In this document: positions 1 to 9,100 of the stretch, piece by piece
How the letters are laid out: every line of letters starts with the position of its first letter
Numbering within the stretch: position 1 is the stretch's first letter
Assembly (NCBI GenBank): GCA_015064295.1
Contig: SVSM01000006.1
Location: 1-61,971 of the forward strand
Length of the DNA stretch: 61,971 nt
Direction of reading: 5' to 3'
From: Oscillospiraceae bacterium
GTDB lineage: Bacteria > Bacillota > Clostridia > Oscillospirales > CAG-272
Notes under the pieces: generated by a model
Told to the model about the DNA's origin: nothing
The model's database searches: none
What the model saw: the letters and a program-made list of their open reading frames with translations, nothing else
Translations under genes and position numbers: made by a program

Positions 1-1
1 G

Positions 2-1165
2 ATGGTACACGCCCGGACAGGCTCGGAGGCAGTAGCCTATGCGCTGGACAATCCCATTGGCGCACCGAAACTGCGGACACTGGTTCGGCCGGGGCAAAAG
101 ATCACTATTATCGCCAGTGATATTTCCCGCCCGGTCCCAAGCTACGAGATGTTGCCGGAGATCCTAAAGGAACTGTTTGCTGCTGGCTGTAAGGCGGAGG
201 ACATTACTGTGGTATTCGCCCTTGGCTCCCACCGCAAGCACACCGAGGCGGAGATGCGCCATTTGGCGGGAGATGCGGTCTTTGAAACGGTGCGCTGTGT
301 GGATTCAGACCCGGACGATTGTGTGCATATGGGCATAACCGACGCCGGGACACCGGTAGATATCACCCGTGTGGTAGCGGAGGCGGATTTTCGGATCTGC
401 ACCGGAAATATTGAGTTTCATTATTTTGCCGGATATTCCGGGGGTGCTAAAGCGATTATGCCTGGCGTTTCCACGCCTGCGGCGATTCAGGCAAATCACC
501 GTATGATGGTACAGGAAGCGGCCTGCGCGGGAAAGCTGGAGGGCAATCCCATCCGTGAGGATATTGAGCAGGCAGGCGCAATCTGCGGCATCGACTATAT
601 TGTAAATGTCGTGCTCGATGAGCATAAGCATATCGTTTATGCCGTGGCGGGTGATGTGAAGACGGCGCATCGAGAGGGCTGCGCCTACCTTGATAAAATG
701 TACCGCAAGACCATCCCCCAGCGGGCAGATATTGTACTGGTTTCTCAGGGCGGCGCTCCTAAGGATGCCAATTTGTATCAGGTACAAAAAGCGTTGGACA
801 ATGCTAAGCACGCAGTAAAGGCCGGAGGAACGATCATTCTGATCGGCGCCTGTCAGGAGGGTTTGGGTAGTAAGACATTTGAACAGTGGCTGCTCAGCGC
901 GCCCACTGCAGAATCTATGATCGACCGGATCCACCGGCAGTTCCAGCTGGGCGGTCATAAGGCGGCAGCTATCGCAATGGTGTTGCAGAATGCCTCTATC
1001 GATTTAGTCAGCCAGATGGATGATGATGTTGTCAGGCGGATCTTCCTTACGCCCCGTAAAAGCGCCCAGGAAGCCTTGGATCTGGCACTGGAGAAGTACG
1101 GCAAAAATGTTACGATACTGGCAATGCCCTTTGGCGGTGCTACCCTTCCTATGGCAGAGGCATAA
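2..1165 (+). CDS. larA: LarA-type nickel-dependent lactate racemase family protein (5'-truncated by window edge)
   Basis: The protein belongs to the LarA family (DUF2088 N-terminal domain plus C-terminal domain). Family members racemise lactate or related 2-hydroxy acids using a nickel-pincer nucleotide cofactor. Visible family signatures are SHRKHTEAEM, the segment HYFAGYSGGAKAIMPGV and the following NHRMM, which carry the conserved histidine and lysine positions. The visible part is 387 residues against a usual length of about 420-430, and it is open to the first base, so about 40 N-terminal residues and the true start lie outside the window. No larB, larC or larE cofactor genes are visible. 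A hairpin terminator follows. Substrate is not certain, because many homologues act on 2-hydroxy acids other than lactate. Confidence 0.85.
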   Translation: MVHARTGSEAVAYALDNPIGAPKLRTLVRPGQKITIIASDISRPVPSYEMLPEILKELFAAGCKAEDITVVFALGSHRKHTEAEMRHLAGDAVFETVRCVDSDPDDCVHMGITDAGTPVDITRVVAEADFRICTGNIEFHYFAGYSGGAKAIMPGVSTPAAIQANHRMMVQEAACAGKLEGNPIREDIEQAGAICGIDYIVNVVLDEHKHIVYAVAGDVKTAHREGCAYLDKMYRKTIPQRADIVLVSQGGAPKDANLYQVQKALDNAKHAVKAGGTIILIGACQEGLGSKTFEQWLLSAPTAESMIDRIHRQFQLGGHKAAAIAMVLQNASIDLVSQMDDDVVRRIFLTPRKSAQEALDLALEKYGKNVTILAMPFGGATLPMAEA

Positions 1166-1229
1166 TTCCATTGCGATCGATTTTTGAAATTGAAATAATC
1201 CCTTGTATTATTATGTGATGTAAACGAAA

Positions 1230-1261
1230 AGAGATGGCCTAAAACAGCCATCTCTTTTTTA
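1230..1261 (+). terminator. Rho-independent terminator after the larA-like gene
   Basis: A 9-bp perfect stem (AGAGATGGC at 1230-1238 with GCCATCTCT at 1247-1255) is followed by a run of T. It separates the racemase gene from spoVT. Confidence 0.9.
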
Positions 1262-1337
1262 TGTATGAGGTATAAATCTCCCTGGTTTACAGATACTAAC
1301 AGTACAAATTTGTAAAGCAAGGAGATTATTATATATT

Positions 1338-1883
1338 ATGAAAGCAACTGGAATAGTGAGAAGAATTGATGATTTGGGGCGTGTGGTTATACCCAAAGAA
1401 ATCCGCCGCACTATGCGAATCCGTGAGGGAGACCCCCTTGAGATCTACACCGACCGCGAGGGGGAGGTCATTTTCAAAAAGTATTCCCCCATCGGCGAGC
1501 TGAACAGCTTTGCCGCCCAGTACGCGGAAACGATGCATCGGACCTGTGACCTTGCCGTGGCCATTTGTGACCGCGATGCGGTCATCGCCTGTGCGGGGCT
1601 GCCGAGGCGGGAGTTTGCCGACAAGCTGCTTTCGGCGGACCTTGGCAAGATCTTAGAGGGACGCTCGCTTTATCAGAACAGGCCGGGCGACCGGAAGCTT
1701 TCGGTCACGGAGGAGAGCGGCGACTACTATATTTCCTGCGCCATGCCCATCATCACCGAGGGCGACGTGACGGGATGCGTGGTATCGGTGGTCAAGGACG
1801 ACACCGCCCGCATGAATCCCGAGGTGGAGAGCAAGCTGATCCGCACGGCCGCCGACTTTCTCGGCAAGCAGCTGGAGAGCTGA
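1338..1883 (+). CDS. spoVT: Stage V sporulation protein T (SpoVT), AbrB-type regulator
   Basis: This 181-residue protein has the full SpoVT layout. An N-terminal swapped-hairpin AbrB DNA-binding domain (residues 1-50, with GIVRRIDDLGRVVIPKEIRR) is followed by a GAF-like ligand domain. In Bacilli and Clostridia SpoVT acts in the forespore, tuning sigma-G-dependent genes late in sporulation. The length matches the family. The ATG is preceded by AAGGAG at 1319-1324. The gene stands alone between two terminators. Its presence marks the host as a spore former, which makes the broken sigG at 15.9 kb surprising. Confidence 0.95.
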   Translation: MKATGIVRRIDDLGRVVIPKEIRRTMRIREGDPLEIYTDREGEVIFKKYSPIGELNSFAAQYAETMHRTCDLAVAICDRDAVIACAGLPRREFADKLLSADLGKILEGRSLYQNRPGDRKLSVTEESGDYYISCAMPIITEGDVTGCVVSVVKDDTARMNPEVESKLIRTAADFLGKQLES

Positions 1884-1898
1884 CGCAGGGACGGCAAG

Positions 1899-1945
1899 AC
1901 AAAGACCGGCCGACACCGCAACGCGGTGTCGGCCGGTCTTTGTTT
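1899..1945. terminator. Very strong hairpin between convergent spoVT and flippase genes
   Basis: A perfect 21-bp stem (1899-1919 with 1923-1943) closes a 3-nt AAC loop. It lies between two convergent genes and probably terminates transcription from both sides. The T-run is short. Confidence 0.85.
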
Positions 1946-1952
1946 GACAAGC

Positions 1953-3584
1953 TTATCGCAGAAGATGCATCTTGCCCAGCAGACGGCAGAGGGCCTCGCC
2001 CTTCGGCAGAAGGAGAATGTCCTCGCGGGTGAGGGCGCGGAGCAGGAAGATGACGAAGAAATAGACCACCATAGCCAGCAGGATGGCCAGGATCACGGCG
2101 AGGCGTCCGAAGAATTGACTGAAGAGCCAGTAGCCGCCCATGGCGGTAAGCGCGCAGACCACCGAGGCGGCGAAGGGCCGCACCAGGATCTTGCGGAAGT
2201 CGGGCAGGAACCCGATATGCTTTTTAATAAAGTAGAGATTGACCGCCGAGATGGTAAAGCATCCCAGGCAGGAGGCGATGGGGGAGCCGTAGATGTTCAG
2301 GGCGGGGATGCCGATCAAAAGATACGATGCGATGAGCTTGACGGCGGCGCCGCAGATCATGGAGAGGATGGGCTTCCGCTCCAGCTTATGGGCCTGCAAA
2401 AAGGCGCTGGTAACCGAGAGGGTACTGACGAAGAAGACCGAGAGGGCCAGAATCGACAGGAGAGGCGCGGCGGCCTCGGCGGAGGAATCGCCGCCGAAGA
2501 GGAGCTTGATGATGGGCTCGGCCAGCACCGACATCCCCAGGGCACAGGGGAGCTCCAGAATCGCGGTAATGAGTAGGGAGCCGTCCATGACGCGCTTGGT
2601 GCGTTCCCGATTGCCGGCGGCGATGGAGGCCGCCATAAGGGGAATGATGGAGGCGGTGATAGGAGTTACCAGAGCGGGGGGAAGATTGGCAAGAGGGGTG
2701 GCGCAGGATTTGTAATTGCCGATCATCGTCTTAACGATGTCCTCGCTGAAGCCGATGCTCTGGAGACGGCGGGAGAGGATCATGCCGTCCAGCATGGTAG
2801 AGAAGCTCATGACCGAGTTAGCCAGGGTAATGGGCACGGCGATCATCACGAGGGTAGCGAGGATCCGCTTGGAGCTCTTGACAGGGAGCGTCTCGTCAGC
2901 CAAGGCGGCATATTCGATGTCGTATTTTTCGGGGCGGAACAGGAGCTTGCTGATGATAAGGAAGAGCATACCGCCGGCTACGCCGATGGTCAGGCCCAGG
3001 GCGGCGTAGGCCGCTACGATATGGAGGGGATAGCCCTGTCCGATGGCGTAATTGGCCAAAAGGAGTCCGATGACCAGCTTGCCCACGGCCTCGATGACCT
3101 CCGACACGGCGGTGGGGGACATCCGCTGGTAGCCCTGAAAATAGCCTCGCAGAGCGCTGGAGAGGCAGATAAACAGGAGCGTCGGAGCGACCGCCATCAT
3201 GCAGAAGGCGCTGTTTTCGATCTGATAGGCCCGCTCAAAGAAGGGTGCGCCGAAGAGCATAACGCAGGTGCCGGCAAGACCGATGACGATAAAGAGAAGG
3301 GTGGTCACCTTGAAGATCTTGCGGATCTCTCTGACATTTCCCTTTACGCGGTTTTCCGACACCAGCATGGAGACGGCAATGGGGAGGCCGGTGGTGGCCA
3401 CGGTAAAGAGCCAGGCGTAGATCTCGTAGGCGTTGTTGTAGTAGGCCATGCCCGCATCGGTCAAGAGACTGCGAAGGGGGATCTTTAAGATCAGCCCCAC
3501 CAACTTCACAAAGAGGTTGGCGGCGGTCAGCGCCACCACGCCCGAGAAAAAGCGGGAGCGGCTTTTGGTTTCGGTATTACTCAC
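1953..3584 (-). CDS. SpoVB/MurJ-like polysaccharide flippase (MOP superfamily)
   Basis: This 543-residue integral membrane protein has about 14 hydrophobic segments in the pattern of the MOP/MviN exporter superfamily. The N-terminal stretch (FFSGVVALTAANLFVKLVG, then a motif around residues 45-70) resembles the SpoVB/YtgP-type flippases that move lipid-linked cell-wall or cortex precursors across the membrane. The start is probably GTG at 3584, with AAAGGA 8 nt upstream. It lies downstream of the uridine-kinase-like gene. Whether it is the sporulation SpoVB or a vegetative lipid II/teichoic-acid flippase cannot be told from sequence alone. Confidence 0.85.
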   Translation of the reverse strand: MSNTETKSRSRFFSGVVALTAANLFVKLVGLILKIPLRSLLTDAGMAYYNNAYEIYAWLFTVATTGLPIAVSMLVSENRVKGNVREIRKIFKVTTLLFIVIGLAGTCVMLFGAPFFERAYQIENSAFCMMAVAPTLLFICLSSALRGYFQGYQRMSPTAVSEVIEAVGKLVIGLLLANYAIGQGYPLHIVAAYAALGLTIGVAGGMLFLIISKLLFRPEKYDIEYAALADETLPVKSSKRILATLVMIAVPITLANSVMSFSTMLDGMILSRRLQSIGFSEDIVKTMIGNYKSCATPLANLPPALVTPITASIIPLMAASIAAGNRERTKRVMDGSLLITAILELPCALGMSVLAEPIIKLLFGGDSSAEAAAPLLSILALSVFFVSTLSVTSAFLQAHKLERKPILSMICGAAVKLIASYLLIGIPALNIYGSPIASCLGCFTISAVNLYFIKKHIGFLPDFRKILVRPFAASVVCALTAMGGYWLFSQFFGRLAVILAILLAMVVYFFVIFLLRALTREDILLLPKGEALCRLLGKMHLLR

Positions 3585-3612
3585 TGGGTTGTCCTTTCCT
3601 GTTGAATTCCAA

Positions 3613-3659
3613 GGGACGGGCGCGGGATCCGATCCTCCCGGGGAGGATCGGATCGTCCC
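3613..3659. repeat. Long palindromic hairpin between kinase and flippase genes
   Basis: An inner near-perfect stem (GATCCGATCCTCCC at 3626-3639 with its complement at 3641-3654) sits inside a second paired segment (GGGACG at 3613-3618 with CGTCCC at 3654-3659). There is no T-run. It may be an mRNA-stability or attenuating hairpin in the minus-strand transcript. Confidence 0.6.
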
Positions 3660-3665
3660 GTCGGG

Positions 3666-4577
3666 TCATGAGCCGATAAATTCCCGCAGGACCGAATCGG
3701 CGGGGACGTAGGCCTCGTCGAAGGAGGGGAGACGGCTCAGCTTTTCAAAGAGAAGGCGGGCGGTGACGGCGTGGTCGTCTCCTTCCCCCACGGTGGCGAG
3801 GAGGGCCATCAGGGGCTCCTTCAGCACGCAGAGCTCGTAGGGCAAGGCGGAGTTGATCCTTTCGTCACAGGTGTCCCGATAGGGCTCGATACTCACAAGC
3901 TCGTTCCGCACCACGCTGCCCCAATGGGAAAAGGTGGTCTCGGCGTCGGTGCTGCGGAATTTACTGTCGCGGAGCAGCCGTCGCAAAAGACGGATCTCCC
4001 GGGGCAGCCAGCTGCCGTGAGGGGTGACGACGGTCTCCTCCACGCTGATATAGATGGATAACATCGTCTCCCGGGGGAACAGGGCAGTCACCTCGGGGTA
4101 GACGGCCTGGATCCCCTCAAAGAGGTAGACGTCCTCGGGGTGAGGCACCACGGTGTCGCCGATCGTCCGTTTGCCCTCGTGGAAATCAAAGCGGGGGAGA
4201 ACCGAGGGCTTCCCTGCCAGAAGATCGGAAACGAAGGCGCGAAGGGCAGTTAGGTCGATGGCCCGCACCGAGTCCATATCGAAGGGGATCCCGCTTCGTT
4301 GGGCCTCGGCCTTGAGGTGGGCGCGGTCGTAGAAAAAGTCGTCGATGGAGATCACCACCACACGGCGGCCGACGCTCTCCAGCCCTTCGATCAGGATACC
4401 GGCCGTGGTGGTCTTGCCCGAGCAGGTGGGGCCTGCCAGGGTAATAAAGCGCAGATCACGACGCGCCGCGGCGATCGAGGCGATCTCGTGAAGCCGCGAA
4501 CGGAAGGCTGCCTCACATTGGGCGACGAAGGCCTTTTTTTCGGATTCGTCGGAAAAGAGGAAGGAATATTCACTCAA
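3666..4577 (-). CDS. Uridine kinase-like P-loop nucleoside kinase
   Basis: This 303-residue P-loop NTPase of the uridine kinase/phosphoribulokinase family has a Walker A GPTCSGKTT around residue 50. It also has ISIDDFFYDR (substrate-binding aspartate region) near residue 76 and LFEGIQAVYPEV near residue 150. The first 40 residues are a helical extension, typical of the clostridial variants that often carry an upstream TGS domain; no TGS domain is present here. The start is best read as TTG at 4577, with GGAG 8 nt upstream. It follows hemZ closely and probably shares its transcript. Substrate is uncertain. Confidence 0.8.
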   Translation of the reverse strand: MSEYSFLFSDESEKKAFVAQCEAAFRSRLHEIASIAAARRDLRFITLAGPTCSGKTTTAGILIEGLESVGRRVVVISIDDFFYDRAHLKAEAQRSGIPFDMDSVRAIDLTALRAFVSDLLAGKPSVLPRFDFHEGKRTIGDTVVPHPEDVYLFEGIQAVYPEVTALFPRETMLSIYISVEETVVTPHGSWLPREIRLLRRLLRDSKFRSTDAETTFSHWGSVVRNELVSIEPYRDTCDERINSALPYELCVLKEPLMALLATVGEGDDHAVTARLLFEKLSRLPSFDEAYVPADSVLREFIGS

Positions 4578-4621
4578 AGGAAGAGCTCCTTTCGGATACG
4601 GTTTCTTTGGGATAGGATTCC

Positions 4622-6055
4622 CTACCCCTTTAGATATTCGTATGTATATTTGGGTGCAAATATGCGGCGGATCTTTTCGCCCTCCCCGCCCACGATTTTG
4701 GTGACGGCGCCGGCGCCGGCGGCGTAGATGCTTTGGAGCTCCTCCATGATAAAGATGTTATAGAGTCCCTCGTAGCCGGGACGGCAGAAGCCAACGTTTT
4801 CCAGGTTTCCCTGGGCGTTCTTTTGGCGGTAGAGATAATAGGGCAGATAGCCACCCTCGCGAAGGGCCCTTTGGGCGTAATCCACGCAGGCACCGGTCAC
4901 GCCGCCGTCGAAGGAGTAGATGCCCTTTTTGTCACCGAATTCGGCGGCCTCGGCGGTGAGGTCAGCGGATCGCTTGACGCAGTAGGTATGGACGGTGACG
5001 TTTTCGGGGGCAAGGGCCGCGATGCGGTCAACGGTGGAGCAAAAGCTCTCCTCGGTGGCGCCGGGAAGGCCGGCGATGAGGTCGGTGTTGATGGAACGGA
5101 TGCCCGAAGCGCGGGCGATCTCGTAGGCAGTGAAAAACTCCTCCGCCGTGTGGCGGCGTCCGATGCCACGGAGGACGTCATCGTCGAGAATTTGGGGGTT
5201 GATGCTGGTGCGATCCACGCCGTGGGACAGCATGACGTCGAATTTTTCCTTGGTGACGGTGTCGGGACGGCCTGCCTCGACGGTAAATTCCAGCGGCAGG
5301 TCGGGGATATTGTGTCGGATCACCGTCAGAAGACGGTCGAGCTGCTTGGGGTCGAGAACGGTAGGGGTACCGCCGCCCACGTAGACGGTGAGGAGCTTCT
5401 CTCCCCGTTCCTTGATACCCTGACAGACGGTGACGATCTCGTCGCAGAGCTTATCGAGATAGGCAGGCAGGGTGGCTAAATAGCGAGGAGTAGCATAGGA
5501 AACAAAGGAGCAATAGGCACACCGCGTGGGGCAGAAGGGAATGGACACGTAGAGGGAGCAGGTGTCGCGCTTGGCCAGCGAAACGGCCGTTTCCTCCACC
5601 GCATTGACGTCGGCAAGGAGCGCCGCCTTATCGGGACGGACGTGGAATTCCTTGACCAGCCCGTCGATGATGCCTGCGCGGTCAAGGCCCCGTTTTTTCA
5701 GCTCGGCGGCCATCTTGGCAGGGCGGACGCCGGTCAGGATCCCCCAGGGGGGCGCGGCTCCGAGAAGGCGGCTTCCCGCCTCGATCATGGCGTCTCCCAC
5801 GGCCATTTTATAGGCGCGGTCATGGGAAATTTCTCCTGTTAGGGGGATAAGGCCCCTTCCCGCTTCGGTTTTGCCGTCGACGGTCATGGCAGCGGTGGCA
5901 AGGACGGAGCCGTCGGCTTCCCACACGTCAATATGCACTTGCGGAACCCCGGGAGCAGGGCCTTCCCCTTCGGGGAACTTGGCGCCGGGGAAGAAGATGA
6001 GGCAGAGGTTTTGGCAATAGGTTTTGTTGATGGTGCCGTTGACGGTTAGCAGCAT
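4622..6055 (-). CDS. hemZ: Coproporphyrinogen III oxidase-like radical SAM enzyme HemZ
   Basis: This 477-residue protein is a HemN/HemZ-family radical SAM enzyme. The cluster-binding motif is CPTRCAYCSF (CxxxCxxC), near residue 173. It is followed by a TIM-barrel with VYVGGGTPTVL and a HemZ-type N-terminal domain of about 150 residues. Clostridia carry this protein widely even without heme synthesis, so true coproporphyrinogen dehydrogenase activity is not assured. The ATG at 6055 is preceded by AAAGGA. It lies between an intergenic repeat region (upstream) and the kinase gene. Confidence 0.85.
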   Translation of the reverse strand: MLLTVNGTINKTYCQNLCLIFFPGAKFPEGEGPAPGVPQVHIDVWEADGSVLATAAMTVDGKTEAGRGLIPLTGEISHDRAYKMAVGDAMIEAGSRLLGAAPPWGILTGVRPAKMAAELKKRGLDRAGIIDGLVKEFHVRPDKAALLADVNAVEETAVSLAKRDTCSLYVSIPFCPTRCAYCSFVSYATPRYLATLPAYLDKLCDEIVTVCQGIKERGEKLLTVYVGGGTPTVLDPKQLDRLLTVIRHNIPDLPLEFTVEAGRPDTVTKEKFDVMLSHGVDRTSINPQILDDDVLRGIGRRHTAEEFFTAYEIARASGIRSINTDLIAGLPGATEESFCSTVDRIAALAPENVTVHTYCVKRSADLTAEAAEFGDKKGIYSFDGGVTGACVDYAQRALREGGYLPYYLYRQKNAQGNLENVGFCRPGYEGLYNIFIMEELQSIYAAGAGAVTKIVGGEGEKIRRIFAPKYTYEYLKG

Positions 6056-6419
6056 GTTTGAGTCCTTTTTTTGTTTTCCGAAAGAGGGTTTCTTTCTTCA
6101 AAAGGTTGGATTTTGTCGTTCCTTTCTTTTTGCACAAAAAGAAAGGAACCAAAGAAAAGGCGCCAAGGGGATTAGGGGCTGGTTCCGCGCCCGAAAGCAG
6201 AGCTTTCGGCATCGCTCCACAAGCCCCTCCCCCTTGGTACCCCCACACCCCTCTTTGCCCGAGGGTTTGCTTGGGGGAAGAGGGTTGCTGTTTACAGAGA
6301 CAACGAGGAACGTTCCCGATTCTGCCGAACGCGCAAAGGATCGGCAAAACCCTTCTTTCGAGAAGGCTCTGCGTGGAGGTGCGCCGTCCGCGAAGCGGAT
6401 GGCAGGCAGCGCCCCGCCC
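6056..6419. repeat. 364-bp gene-free region packed with hairpins (dispersed-repeat-like)
   Basis: No credible gene. It contains a perfect 15-bp inverted repeat with a CA centre (6118-6149), a second hairpin around 6191-6211 (CCGAAAGC/GCTTTCGG), and a tail at 6350-6418 that resembles the repeat at 11303-11405 (hairpin arms CTTCTTTC-GAGAAGG followed by a GC-rich segment). It is probably a decayed composite of intergenic repeats. Confidence 0.55.
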
Positions 6420-6881
6420 TCACGCCTTCTTTTTGAACTCCTCCGAGTCGATGACGATGGTCACCGGCCCGTCGTTTACGAGGGAGACCTCCATATCGGC
6501 GCCGAACTCACCGGTTTCGGTCTGACAGCCCGACAGGTCGGATAGTCGAGCGGTAAAATACTCGTAGAGAGCCTTGGCACGGTCGGGGGCCTCGGCGTCA
6601 AAGTAATCGGGACGGTTGCCGTGGCGGCAGTTGGCGCAGAGGGTGAAATTGGAGATCACGAGAAGCTCACCGCCCACGTCGCCGAGGGCCAGGTTCATCT
6701 TCCCGTTGCCGTCACAAAAGACGCGGAGCTTGGCGATTTTCGCGGCCAGCAGGTCGGCGTCGCTCTCGGCGTCTCCCTTTCTCACGCCCAGTAGGATGAG
6801 AAAGCCTTGTTCGCAGGAGCCGACGGTCTGTCCCTCCACCGTGACGGCGGCGCGCTTGACACGCTGGATCACGGCCCTCAC
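6420..6881 (-). CDS. dtd: D-aminoacyl-tRNA deacylase
   Basis: This 153-residue Dtd family protein hydrolyses D-amino acids (and glycine) mischarged on tRNA. The N-terminus MRAVIQRV and the cross-subunit cis-proline motif NDGPVTIVID near the C-terminus are present. The other active-site motif is diverged: NFTLCAN instead of the common SQFTLYA. The start is GTG, overlapping the relA stop in GTGA, so it is translationally coupled to relA. It is the last gene of recJ-relA-dtd. Confidence 0.92.
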   Translation of the reverse strand: MRAVIQRVKRAAVTVEGQTVGSCEQGFLILLGVRKGDAESDADLLAAKIAKLRVFCDGNGKMNLALGDVGGELLVISNFTLCANCRHGNRPDYFDAEAPDRAKALYEYFTARLSDLSGCQTETGEFGADMEVSLVNDGPVTIVIDSEEFKKKA

Positions 6882-9100
6882 GTGGTATACCCTCTCGTGA
6901 CCTCCTCCACGTTCTCAACAGAACGGAGGCGGGAGACGATGGACTTAAAGTGATCCAAATTCTTACAGGAAACGGTCAGCTCGATCTGGGTACAGTCAGA
7001 GCGGTTATGGGTGGAGATGGACAGCAGAGCCACCCTCATATCGGCCAGCGCCATGGTAATATCGGCGATGAGACGGATGGCAGGCTGGGCGGTAATGCGG
7101 ATCTGGGCTTCAAATTCACTTGCGCCGGCAGCGGCGGCGGTTTCCCAACGGGCGTTTACCCAGCGGTTGAGATAGGCGGGATTGTTCAGTCCCGAGATCA
7201 CGTTGGGGCAGTCCTGCTTATGAATGGAGATGCCGTAGCCCTTGGTGATGAAGCCGATGACGGGATCCCCCGGCAGGGGATTACAGCACTTACTGAACTT
7301 GACCGACAAGCCCTCCACGCCGTCGACGATGACGCCGCCGTTGGACTTCTTCTTGCGGGTAGCGGTCTGTACCTGCTCGGCTTCCATGGGAAGGGGCTCC
7401 TCTACCTTGACCACCCGGTCGAACTCGTCCTTCAGCTTGGAGCCGATCTTGGAGACGGTGATGCCGCCATAGCCGATGGTATTATAGAGGTCGTCGATAT
7501 CCTGAATGCCGATGCGTTTGCCCACGTTCAAGAGGATCTCGGTACGCTGGGCCTCGGTATAGGCCCGTCCGATACGGCGGAACTCACGGTCCACCTCGGC
7601 CTTACCCACGGCGATGTTTTCGGGGCGGCGCTCCTTCTTGAACCACTGGCGGATCTTGTTACGGGCTTCACCGGTGCGGACGATCTTCATCCAGTCGCGG
7701 GAGGGGCCCTTGGAGGCCGAGGAGGTGATGATCTCAATGATCTCACCGTTTTGGGGAGCACGGTCGATGGGGACGATCATGCCGTTGATCTTGGCTCCCA
7801 CCATCTTGTTGCCCACCTCGGAATGGATGGCGTAGGCGAAGTCGATGACGGTCGCCCCCTGAGGCAGGGTGATGATGTCACCCTTGGGGGTAAAGACGAA
7901 GACCTCGTCGTGCATGATGTCGATCTTGAGGGCCTGCAAGAACTCCTCGGGATCCCGGGTGTCGTCCTCGGTCTCGATGAGCTTGGCGATCCAGCTCAGC
8001 TTCTGGTCGATCTCCTCCTTGCTGTCCTCACCCGACTTGTACTTCCAGTGGGCGGCTACGCCGTATTCGGCGATCTGGTGCATCTCCCAGGTGCGGATCT
8101 GCACCTCAAAGGGGATGGACTTCCGTCCCATGACGGTGGTGTGGAGGGAACGGTACATATTGGGCTTGGGCGTTGAAATATAGTCCTTGAAGCGTCCGGG
8201 GACCATGCTGAACATCTCGTGGATCAGACCCAGGACGACGTAGCATTCCTCCTCGGTGTTGACGATGACGCGAAGGGCGTAGAAGTCAAAGATCTCGTCA
8301 AAGCTCTTGTTCTGCTGGTACATCTTACGGTAGATGCTGTAAACGCTCTTGACGCGGCCCTCAAGGGAAAAGTCGATCTTCGCCTCGGAAAGCTTATCCG
8401 AGACCTGGGCGCGGGCGCGCTCAATGAAGTCACGGCTTTCGCCGTAACGCTTTTCAATATCGTTTCGGATCTCCTCGAAGCCGATGGGATCCAGGTATTC
8501 CAGAGAACGGTTTTCCAGCTCGTGCTTCATCCTCTGCATACCGAGACGGTGGGCCAGGGGGGCGTAGACCTGCATGGTCTCAAGGGCCGTCTTGCGGCGC
8601 TTGTCGTCCTTCTTGACCCCCAGCGTCCGCATATTGTGCAGGCGGTCGCAGAGCTTGATGAAGATGACGCGGACGTCCTTGGACATGGCGAGGAACATCT
8701 TACGCAGATTTTCAATATGCTGCTCCTCTTTGTCCTCAAAGGGGATCTGCACCAGCTTGGTCAGCCCGTCCACCAGGTTCGCCACCGGCTCGCCGAATTC
8801 CTTCTTCAAAGTCGGCAGATCGATGTCGTTACCGCAGTCCTCCACGGTATCGTGGAGCAGGGCGGCGCAGATGGAATCGGTGTCCAGCGCCATGCCGGCC
8901 GCGATCTCGGCCACGGCGACGGGGTGACTGATGTACTCCTCGCCGCTGACGCGGTACTGCCCCTTATGAAGCTCCTTGGCAAAGAGGTAGGCCTTTTTGA
9001 TCTTTTCAATGTCGTAGTGCTTGCCCGTCCGGTTGAGGGACCGAAGGAGTTTTTCTATACCGGCATAGTCGTCCTTGCCGTCAACTGCTTGAATAAACAT
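6878..9100 (-). CDS. relA: Bifunctional (p)ppGpp synthetase/hydrolase
   Basis: This 740-residue Rel protein has the standard order. HD hydrolase comes first (residues about 25-180, LLHDTVED), then the RelA/SpoT synthetase domain (about 230-345, with YRSLHTTVMG), TGS (about 395-455, VFTPKGDIITLP), a helical/zinc-finger region and a C-terminal ACT domain (about 665-740). Both catalytic domains look intact, so it should make and degrade the stringent-response alarmone. The ATG at 9100 has GGAG 7 nt upstream inside the recJ coding region; the two genes overlap by 46 nt. Confidence 0.96.
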   Translation of the reverse strand: MFIQAVDGKDDYAGIEKLLRSLNRTGKHYDIEKIKKAYLFAKELHKGQYRVSGEEYISHPVAVAEIAAGMALDTDSICAALLHDTVEDCGNDIDLPTLKKEFGEPVANLVDGLTKLVQIPFEDKEEQHIENLRKMFLAMSKDVRVIFIKLCDRLHNMRTLGVKKDDKRRKTALETMQVYAPLAHRLGMQRMKHELENRSLEYLDPIGFEEIRNDIEKRYGESRDFIERARAQVSDKLSEAKIDFSLEGRVKSVYSIYRKMYQQNKSFDEIFDFYALRVIVNTEEECYVVLGLIHEMFSMVPGRFKDYISTPKPNMYRSLHTTVMGRKSIPFEVQIRTWEMHQIAEYGVAAHWKYKSGEDSKEEIDQKLSWIAKLIETEDDTRDPEEFLQALKIDIMHDEVFVFTPKGDIITLPQGATVIDFAYAIHSEVGNKMVGAKINGMIVPIDRAPQNGEIIEIITSSASKGPSRDWMKIVRTGEARNKIRQWFKKERRPENIAVGKAEVDREFRRIGRAYTEAQRTEILLNVGKRIGIQDIDDLYNTIGYGGITVSKIGSKLKDEFDRVVKVEEPLPMEAEQVQTATRKKKSNGGVIVDGVEGLSVKFSKCCNPLPGDPVIGFITKGYGISIHKQDCPNVISGLNNPAYLNRWVNARWETAAAAGASEFEAQIRITAQPAIRLIADITMALADMRVALLSISTHNRSDCTQIELTVSCKNLDHFKSIVSRLRSVENVEEVTRGYTT

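Noticed and set aside
6056-6419. Possible small genes between hemZ and dtd (frames on both strands)
   Set aside because: All frames run through hairpin repeats and none has a ribosome binding site.
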